A DNA stretch of 64,000 nucleotides from NCBI GenBank assembly GCA_019637395.1, contig JAHBVR010000005.1, forward strand, positions 124,001-188,000. The letters run 5' to 3'. Of the stretch, positions 56,893-64,000 are shown in pieces (the first letter of the stretch is position 1; each line of letters begins with the position of its first letter). Source of the stretch: Vulcanimicrobiota bacterium (GTDB taxonomy: Bacteria > Vulcanimicrobiota > Xenobia > Xenobiales > JADMJV01). A model generated the notes under the pieces. It was not told where the DNA came from. It saw nothing but the letters and a program-made list of their open reading frames with translations, and made no database searches. The translations under genes and the position numbers were made by a program.

Positions 56893-59295
56893 GTGTCGAA
56901 ATTTTGTTCGTTCATGCAAGACGATTACTGGCACTGGAGAGTCCAGGCGGCCGCTCGGCGCGAACTCTTGAAGCTCGCCCAGATGCTGGGCGGCTCGGCT
57001 TGCTTCAGCCTTTCCCAGGTGGTGGGCTCGCAATCGCTGGTGCAGGTGCTGGGGCATCTGAATCAGCCCCCGCTGGCCGATCCCCTGCACCAGGTCGTGC
57101 AACGGCTGGGCAAGCTGGAAGCCCTGCCTTCCGAATTGCTGGCTGCCGAAGAAACGATCCTGCCGGTCCAGCAACAGCGGCGTCTGGCTGAACTGGTGGT
57201 GCAGTTGCTGGCGCTGGCCGTTTCGGCGCTGGAGTATCGTGAGGAATTGCTACAACGGTTGCGCGGCGAGTTGTCGCAAGTGGGAGAGGAGCTGGAAGAA
57301 GCTCGCCGATTCGAGCCGATGGAGATCGTGGCCGCGGAACCAGCCCAACTGCCGGCTCTGACCGGTCTCTTTTCGCAGCAGATCGAGTGGGCGCAAGCAC
57401 AGCTACGTTCTCAAGAACTTCGCCTGGATGAGGCCCAAAAACAAGCCCGCAGCCTGGAATACTCGCTGCTTGACAAGCAGAACGAGATGCGTTTTCAAGA
57501 ATTCAAGCTCACCCGCCAACGCCAGCAGTTGCGCAAACTCAGCCAGCGTTCCGACCGGTTGCGCCAGGTCAGCCGGGAACTGCGCCAGTCGCAACGTCAA
57601 ATGGCCACGGAACGCGAAGAACAGAAATTGGAGATCAAGTCCTTACAGAGCAAGGCCGAAGGTCTTCAGCAAGAACTCGAGCAGAAGCGGCGCAGCCTGC
57701 AGGATCGCGAACTGAATCTCCAGTCGGTGCGCCAGGAACTGCAGAAAAGTCTGCAATCCATCGAGGTCTTCCAACGCGAGAGCGAGGCCATGCGGCAGCA
57801 CGTGCAGGTGTCCGAGCGAGTTCCGCTGCTGGAGCGCAAGCTGGCCAGGGCCAGGGAGACGATTCAAAAGCTTCAGGAGCAATCAAGCCTGGCGCTACAA
57901 CAGCGCGACCAGCAGTTGACCGCCCTCGACGAAGAGGTGGTGCGCTTGCGCCAGCGGTTGTTGGATCAGGCCCGCGAATTGGCCTCCGCCGACATCGGCG
58001 GGCTGCGCCAGGCCCTGGCCCTGGCGCAAGAGGGGGAGGCCGCCGCTCGCCAGGAATTACTGGAGGCGCGGGCTTCCGAATCGAGCCGCCACGAGTTGCT
58101 GCAAGCCCAACTGGGCGAGGCCCAAGAACAGTTGCGCCAACTGCGCTCTCAGCACAGCCAGCAGATAACCGAACTGGCACAGAAGCATCAGGAGGAGTTG
58201 GTGGCTCTGCGCGAGGAGGCCGAGGGTCGCGAGCAGCTCTTGTTGGCCCGCCTGCAGCAGGACTACGAGCAGCAACAGGCCCAACTCGAGGAAGCTCGCC
58301 AACAGCACCTGTCCGAACTGGACGATTTGCGCCGCCAGCACGACCAGAGCCAGGCCGAACTGCAGGAGCAGTTTCGCGCGGACCTGGTTGCCCGGACCGA
58401 GCAGCACCAGAGTCAGCTCGAGGCCCAACGGCAGCAACTGGAGCGTGAGCACCGCCAGCAGATGGGTGCGCTGGCCGCTCGTTTACAGGAACAGGTACAA
58501 CGCAAAGTCGCCCAACTGCACCTTCAGCAGCAGCAGCAATTTCAGCAGCAACTGGCCGGACTGCAGGAAGAGCACCAACAGGAGCTGGCTCGTCTGCAGC
58601 AAGAACACCAGCGCGGCCAAGAGCAGCAAAGCGCCCGGCAGGCCCAGGAATTGGAAAGGCTGGCGGAAGAGCAGCAAAGGGCGCGGGCCGAGCTGGAAGC
58701 TCAACTGTCCGAGATGCAGCAACAGCACCGCGCCCAACTGGCTCGCCTCGACCAGCAGCGCCAGAGCCAGTTGGAGTTGGTGCAGGCGCAACAGGCCATC
58801 CAACTGTCCGAGCTGGCGGGAGTTCTAGAAGAACAGCAGGCTCTGCGCGCGGACCAGGAGCGCGAGGCCGAGTCTTTACGAGACCAGCTCGCCGAGTTGC
58901 GCTCAGAGCGCGGCCAGCAAGAAGTCGAGCTGCAGCAACAGCTGCAGTCCCTGCAATCGCAGAAGGCCGACCTGGAGGCCCAGCTCGAGGCGGAGGAAGC
59001 GGCCCGGGCGCAGCTTGAGCAAAAAGCTCTGCGCCTTCAAGAAACCTCCCTGAAGTTGCGCGAAAGCGCCTCGGCTCAATTGGAGGAAAAGAATCAGCAG
59101 TTGGCCGAGATCACCGGAAAACTCGAACAAACCCTGGGCAAAGCCCGGGCTTTCAAGGCGCGCGCCGAGGAAGCCCGGGAACAACTGCGCCTGCAACGCC
59201 TGGAAAACGAGGAACTGCGCGAGGAACTGGAAACGCTCATTCACGCCACCGCCGAGGACTTGATGCCGGTTCAGGCTCCCAAGGAGCTATTTTGA
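56893..59295 (+). CDS. giant Gln-rich coiled-coil protein
   Basis: GTG 56893 is chosen, 12 nt after GGGAGG; ATG 56914 is an alternative. An ATG at 56886 sits better behind that GGGAGG but is in another frame that soon becomes nonsense, so the start is doubtful. Of 800 residues, the first about 130 form a globular helical region (REVLKLA-type helices, ETILPVQQQRRLAELVVQLLALAVSAL), and the remaining 670 are nearly continuous heptad coiled coil rich in Gln, Glu, Leu and Arg, as in QQLEREHRQQM. The end (DLMPVQAPKELF) is non-coiled. It could form a long rod or filament. It follows the FlhA-like gene by 44 nt, so co-function is likely. The end overlaps convergent pfp by 9 bp. Confidence 0.82.
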   Translation: MSKFCSFMQDDYWHWRVQAAARRELLKLAQMLGGSACFSLSQVVGSQSLVQVLGHLNQPPLADPLHQVVQRLGKLEALPSELLAAEETILPVQQQRRLAELVVQLLALAVSALEYREELLQRLRGELSQVGEELEEARRFEPMEIVAAEPAQLPALTGLFSQQIEWAQAQLRSQELRLDEAQKQARSLEYSLLDKQNEMRFQEFKLTRQRQQLRKLSQRSDRLRQVSRELRQSQRQMATEREEQKLEIKSLQSKAEGLQQELEQKRRSLQDRELNLQSVRQELQKSLQSIEVFQRESEAMRQHVQVSERVPLLERKLARARETIQKLQEQSSLALQQRDQQLTALDEEVVRLRQRLLDQARELASADIGGLRQALALAQEGEAAARQELLEARASESSRHELLQAQLGEAQEQLRQLRSQHSQQITELAQKHQEELVALREEAEGREQLLLARLQQDYEQQQAQLEEARQQHLSELDDLRRQHDQSQAELQEQFRADLVARTEQHQSQLEAQRQQLEREHRQQMGALAARLQEQVQRKVAQLHLQQQQQFQQQLAGLQEEHQQELARLQQEHQRGQEQQSARQAQELERLAEEQQRARAELEAQLSEMQQQHRAQLARLDQQRQSQLELVQAQQAIQLSELAGVLEEQQALRADQEREAESLRDQLAELRSERGQQEVELQQQLQSLQSQKADLEAQLEAEEAARAQLEQKALRLQETSLKLRESASAQLEEKNQQLAEITGKLEQTLGKARAFKARAEEAREQLRLQRLENEELREELETLIHATAEDLMPVQAPKELF

Positions 59296-60576
59296 GACCA
59301 GATCAACATCCACGACGTGTGCGAACTCGGCTTTGAACTGCTCGGGGGTCATGGTCGTGACCTGAGCGATTTTGCGTAGCTTGTCCATGTCCTCGAAGTC
59401 TGACCTGTCGAGACGAATCATATATTCGCGGGCAATCTTGAAAGACAGCGATTCCGTGTCCACCATACGCACTTTGGTCTTGCCGGTATCGGGGTCTTTG
59501 AGAGCGTCGAACTGCATGGGCACGATTTTGTCGCCCTGGATGGTAATCATCGCATTCGATCCGCCCGACTCCAGGTAGTCGACGGCGCCAAAGCCGAGGT
59601 TGCGAGTGTAGTCGATGTCGAAGGCACAGGGGTCAACGCAGCGCAGCTCATAGCCGATTTCCTGGTCATTGACGCGCAAAGCCACGCCCAGCTCTTTCAG
59701 CCGTTTGTGAAGCACATATTTGATGACGTCAGGGAAGTTCAGTTCCGAGAGGCGCAAATGGCCGTGTTCGTCATAGTCGATGGCCTGGTGATCTGTCACC
59801 AGGGCTTTGAGTTCCTCGGCTTCCAGGAATTCCAGAAAGCCCTCGGCCACCACGGCCACACCGTAGTTGCGCCCTTCGGAGAGGCGTTTAACGATGGAAC
59901 CGGCGATGGTGTCCACCACCAATTTGAGCGAATGGCGCCCGGCCGGGAATTCTTCGGGGATGAGGGTCAGCGTGGCCGAAGCCGATTTGCCGATACCCAG
60001 CGCCAGATGGCCGGTCTTGCGACCCATGGCCACCACCACGAACCAGCGGCCGGTGGTGCGGGCATCGCCCTGGAAGGTGGAGACGAGACGCGAGCCCTCG
60101 GAGCGAGCCGTCTCGAAGCCGAAGGTGGGAATACCGGCCGGCAGGGGCAGGTCGTTATCGATGGTCTTGGGCACGTGGGCGAAGGCCAGGTCGTGATCCA
60201 GGTATTTCTTGGAATAGGCCGCCACCGTGGTGGCGGAAAACAAGGTGTCGTCGCCGCCGATGGTGACCAGGTGGGTGATTCCCAGATCCTTGAGCGTCTC
60301 CACGGTGGCCCGCAAGTCCCCATCTTTTTTTGTGGGATTGGCGCGAGCGGTGCGCAGAATACTGCCGCCCAGCCGGTGAATACCGCTGATTTTGGGGATG
60401 GTCAAGAATTCGATTTTGGTCTGGCCGGCCATCAAGTTCTTGAAACCGTCGTAGATGCCGATGACGGTGTGACCGCGTTTGGTCGCCTCGATGGTGACCG
60501 AGCTGATTACCGAGTTGATGCCGGGAGCCGGACCACCGCCGACCAGGATTCCGTATTTGTGGGCTTTCTTTGCCAT
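59287..60576 (-). CDS. pfp: 6-phosphofructokinase, PPi-dependent type
   Basis: A 429-residue PFK. GGGPAPGIN (13-21), IGGDDT with Asp109/Asp110 (the second Asp in place of Gly marks PPi use), PKTIDND (136-142, with Lys as in PPi enzymes), MGRKTGHLALG and EGF binding blocks are all present. It interconverts fructose 6-phosphate and fructose 1,6-bisphosphate with pyrophosphate, reversibly, so it serves both glycolysis and gluconeogenesis. It has the family length of long PPi-PFKs. The 3' end overlaps the coiled-coil gene by 9 bp. Confidence 0.93.
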   Translation of the reverse strand: MAKKAHKYGILVGGGPAPGINSVISSVTIEATKRGHTVIGIYDGFKNLMAGQTKIEFLTIPKISGIHRLGGSILRTARANPTKKDGDLRATVETLKDLGITHLVTIGGDDTLFSATTVAAYSKKYLDHDLAFAHVPKTIDNDLPLPAGIPTFGFETARSEGSRLVSTFQGDARTTGRWFVVVAMGRKTGHLALGIGKSASATLTLIPEEFPAGRHSLKLVVDTIAGSIVKRLSEGRNYGVAVVAEGFLEFLEAEELKALVTDHQAIDYDEHGHLRLSELNFPDVIKYVLHKRLKELGVALRVNDQEIGYELRCVDPCAFDIDYTRNLGFGAVDYLESGGSNAMITIQGDKIVPMQFDALKDPDTGKTKVRMVDTESLSFKIAREYMIRLDRSDFEDMDKLRKIAQVTTMTPEQFKAEFAHVVDVDLVSK

Positions 60577-60686
60577 CAGTTACCTCGAATTGCGGGTTCG
60601 TGTCATTATAACGCTTTGTGCTTCTTGGCCCGACCGACCTCCTCCTGTCGGAGGGGTTAAGGGCGTGAGCGAGAACCGGACGGCCG

Positions 60687-61343
60687 ATGCTCCACTTCGA
60701 GTACTATGCCCATGCCTGCTTTCTCTTTCACTTTGGGGAAACCAGGATCTTGATCGACCCCTACAGTCCCGAAATCGGGCACAAGATGCCCATTCGGCCA
60801 GCCGACTACGTATGCGTCAGTCACGAGCATTTCGACCACAACTACACGGCGGCCGTTTCCGGACGCACCACCATCGTGCGCGGTTCCGTGAACCGCCAGC
60901 TGGGGCCGGCTCGCCTGACGGCGGTCCTGGCGGAGCACGACGATGACGGCGAACGCGGTCTGGTGACCCTTTTCAAATTACAGGCCGGAGAAGGTCCGGC
61001 CGTGGTGCATCTGTCCGATCTGGGGGCTCCTTTGGATGCCGAGCAGTTGGCTGAAATCGGGGCTTGCGACGTGTTGCTGGCCCCTGTCGGGGGCGGCGGC
61101 AATACCCTGGACGGGGCCGCAGCCCTGCGCGTGGCGGCCCAGTTGAAGCCACGCCTGCTGATTCCCATGCACTACCGCACCCCTTTCCTGAGCCGCACTC
61201 ATTTTCCGCAATGCGACGGCCTGGAAAAATTTTTGCAGCTGGCTAAGGGCCACTATCAGACGGAACGGGCCTCCGAAGGCGTGGTGCGTCTACCACACCT
61301 TCCCGAGAAGCCGACCGTCCTGGTCGTCCCCCACCTGTACTGA
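60687..61343 (+). CDS. MBL-fold metal-dependent hydrolase (UlaG-like)
   Basis: A 218-residue metallo-beta-lactamase-fold protein. The metal motif H46-x-H48-x-D50-H51 in SHEHFDHN, a downstream His in VHLSDLGAPLD and a final His in IPMHYRTPF are the expected ligands; the start HFEYYAHACFLFHFGETRILIDPYS is typical of the UlaG/YtkL group. These act on small phosphodiester or lactone substrates, but the substrate here is unknown. It is a single gene. Confidence 0.88.
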   Translation: MLHFEYYAHACFLFHFGETRILIDPYSPEIGHKMPIRPADYVCVSHEHFDHNYTAAVSGRTTIVRGSVNRQLGPARLTAVLAEHDDDGERGLVTLFKLQAGEGPAVVHLSDLGAPLDAEQLAEIGACDVLLAPVGGGGNTLDGAAALRVAAQLKPRLLIPMHYRTPFLSRTHFPQCDGLEKFLQLAKGHYQTERASEGVVRLPHLPEKPTVLVVPHLY

Positions 61344-61447
61344 ACGGCGTTCATGGATCTCTAACGTTCCGTTCACATTTTTCCGTTTTGGTAGAGATTT
61401 GGTAGAAATGCCCCCGTTAGTTTCTCCTCCGTGGAGGAATCAAACAA

Positions 61448-61963
61448 ATGATACAAGTCTATGCGTACGAACAGACCTTTGTTTGGGATGGTAAGACCTG
61501 GGTGGGCAGAATGGGACGACCCTGTCCGGAAGGGCGCAAGGCAGAGGTGGCCGACCTCTTCTTAGACGAGTTTTTTGCTGAGCACGGCTGCGACTGGCAG
61601 GTGCTGAGCGCGCGCTGGGCGGCGGCCGGGATGAATATCTGCCACAAAGCTTCGCTCAAGATGCTGGGCGATGCGGCTCTCAGCAGGGTGCAGAAAAAGG
61701 ATGACGTGAGAGCGCTGACCTTGCTCTGCCACTGTGCCAGAAACTCCGGAAAGCCCGAGATCGCTTTGGATTTGGCTCAGCGCAATGTGCACCTGGATGA
61801 TCCCGAATTGTTGACCTGCCAGGCCGCCGCTCTGTGTGACCTGGGGCGCTGGCGCGAGGCGGATTGGTTTGTGCAGCGCGCTCTTCAGCGTGGCGGCAAC
61901 CACCCGGCTAAACAGGTGCGCTTTCGCATCCTGGCCTACCGGGCCGCAGCCGGCAAGTTGTAG
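61448..61963 (+). CDS. small TPR-like protein
   Basis: GGAGG about 8 nt before the ATG supports the start. The 171-residue protein starts with a short beta segment ([21 protein letters not shown]) and continues with helix pairs of TPR type ([58 protein letters not shown] in several blocks). No family is recognised. A strong terminator follows immediately. Upstream are two near-direct repeats TTTGGTAGA that could be a promoter or operator region. Confidence 0.7.
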   Translation: MIQVYAYEQTFVWDGKTWVGRMGRPCPEGRKAEVADLFLDEFFAEHGCDWQVLSARWAAAGMNICHKASLKMLGDAALSRVQKKDDVRALTLLCHCARNSGKPEIALDLAQRNVHLDDPELLTCQAAALCDLGRWREADWFVQRALQRGGNHPAKQVRFRILAYRAAAGKL

Positions 61964-61970
61964 TTGGCAA

Positions 61971-62001
61971 GGGAGACTCCGAGCTCGGAGTCTCCCTTTT
62001 T
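61971..62001 (+). terminator. Rho-independent terminator
   Basis: GGGAGACTCCGA and its complement form a nearly perfect 26-nt palindrome followed by TTTTT, just behind the small TPR gene. It separates that gene from the carboxyltransferase gene. Confidence 0.93.
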
Positions 62002-62070
62002 CTCCTTCCCCCGATTCAAAGTCCCCCGTCCAGGGAAAAGGCAAGACTTGACATACCGGAGGAGAAACCC

Positions 62071-63639
<1,569 letters not shown>

Positions 63640-63783
63640 GTTCTTTCGATTCCGTGGTGTCTGGAACCCAACGAGGAGCGGCTCAAAGCTGCTGGGATAG
63701 TAGCCGGAGTTGTCCGAATTCTTCAGAAGTTCGCGAACACGCTTGAGGCGCTTCCAGGGTCATATTCAAGATTTAGCAAAGGT

Positions 63784-63812
63784 TTGACAATAAACCTGTT
63801 ACTCTGTTTACA
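63784..63812 (+). promoter_or_regulatory. sigma-70-type promoter for the last gene
   Basis: A consensus -35 TTGACA (63784-63789), a 17-bp spacer and a -10 TTTACA (63807-63812) lie 84 bp before the start of the partial gene. The 256-bp region between the carboxyltransferase gene and this gene shows no other ORF. The last 13 bases of the promoter are identical to 45365-45377. A CAGTATGAGCT element at 63856-63866 is shared with the region before the calpain gene. Confidence 0.7.
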
Positions 63813-63895
63813 AGCTATTTCCATTTTTACTTCGGCCGGCAACCTTGGGGCGTGGCAGTATGAGCTCAACAGATTAGCAAGGAGCAAATTTAGCG

Positions 63896-64000
63896 ATGCA
63901 GATTCAAAGCACCAATAACCAGCCTGTTACGAGTTCCCGAAAGTCGTCCAGCAAGAACAAGATTCAATCTCAATCCAAGTCGACCCTTAAGATCCCGCCG
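63896..64000 (+). CDS. start of a protein with leader-type N-terminus (3' end outside window)
   Basis: The ATG at 63896, with AAGGAG 11 nt upstream, opens a frame that continues to the end of the window (35 codons). The visible N-terminus MQIQSTNNQPVTSSRK and the following Ser/Lys-rich stretch are disordered, close to the leader of the lipase-like, CARDB and SecA-like proteins. A type III effector-like signal is plausible. The product cannot be named. Confidence 0.65.
   Translation, partial: MQIQSTNNQPVTSSRKSSSKNKIQSQSKSTLKIPP

Noticed and set aside
56616-57191. Frame with ATG 56886 behind a strong GGGAGG
   Set aside because: After about 15 residues it becomes Gly/Pro/Arg-rich and lies over the coiled-coil gene, which has clear heptads; kept only as a question about the start.

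Overview
The window looks like a bacterial chromosome of roughly 60% GC with dense packing. Almost every convergent gene pair overlaps by a few bases, start codons are often GTG or TTG, and many genes have clear GGAGG-type ribosome binding sites. Housekeeping markers (mutS, dprA, yebC, a one-piece tmRNA, a PPi-type phosphofructokinase, an acyl-CoA carboxylase beta subunit) sit among long TPR proteins, Hanks kinase and roadblock signalling genes, and many secreted-looking proteins without Sec signals. This suggests a diderm-like member of a poorly cultivated lineage, perhaps the Eremiobacterota/Xenobia, Cyanobacteria-Melainabacteria or Armatimonadota neighbourhood. That placement is an impression from gene style, not a phylogenetic result.

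Layout. 1-3.1 kb: the end of a c-type cytochrome gene, an SGNH hydrolase, and on the other strand a GspF/PilC platform protein followed by a pseudopilin fused to a monohaem cytochrome c domain. 3.2-14.7 kb: a Zn metallopeptidase, a CorA-type transporter, a two-gene chromate transporter, a hydrophobic Gly/Ala-rich protein, a second-type SecA with a Pro-rich N-terminal extension, an MscS channel and a large surface protein. 14.9-32.5 kb: a likely co-transcribed block holding a giant TPR protein with about 84 Asp-Pro-Phe motifs, a second giant TPR protein, a polyproline envelope protein, a DUF4388/DUF2226-like protein, a roadblock protein, a CheY-like receiver, a TPR-roadblock fusion and an O-antigen-ligase-like TPR membrane protein. 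32.5-43.7 kb: dprA with a SpoVG-like gene, a GC-rich direct/inverted repeat, a sensor kinase, an extremely acidic protein, a FabZ-like gene, mutS, yebC, a YndJ-like pair, an NlpC/P60-like protein and a marR gene with a tiny upstream ORF. 43.9-49.9 kb: an alkyltransferase-like protein, a lipase-like protein, a CARDB protein, ssrA, an Imm10-like gene, a Phd/PIN toxin-antitoxin pair and a GH31 glucosidase. 50-64 kb: a calpain with an EF-hand, a muramidase-like protein, a Ser/Thr kinase, a MerR-Crp regulator, ferredoxin, an orphan FlhA/SctV-like protein with a replaced membrane domain, a giant coiled-coil protein, PPi-PFK, an MBL hydrolase and a carboxyltransferase.

The most interesting theme is export. 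A FlhA/SctV cytoplasmic domain sits on a non-FHIPEP membrane scaffold, a SecA paralogue carries an unusual leader, and about ten proteins start with a similar disordered N-terminus (M-[KQT]-[IL]-[NQT] followed by Ser/Thr/Pro-rich sequence) resembling type III secretion signals. Several of these have extracellular-type catalytic domains. A second theme is the TPR/DPF/roadblock/CheY operon, which looks like a scaffolded signalling or polarity complex with no GTPase in view. A third is the pseudopilin-cytochrome fusion beside its platform protein.
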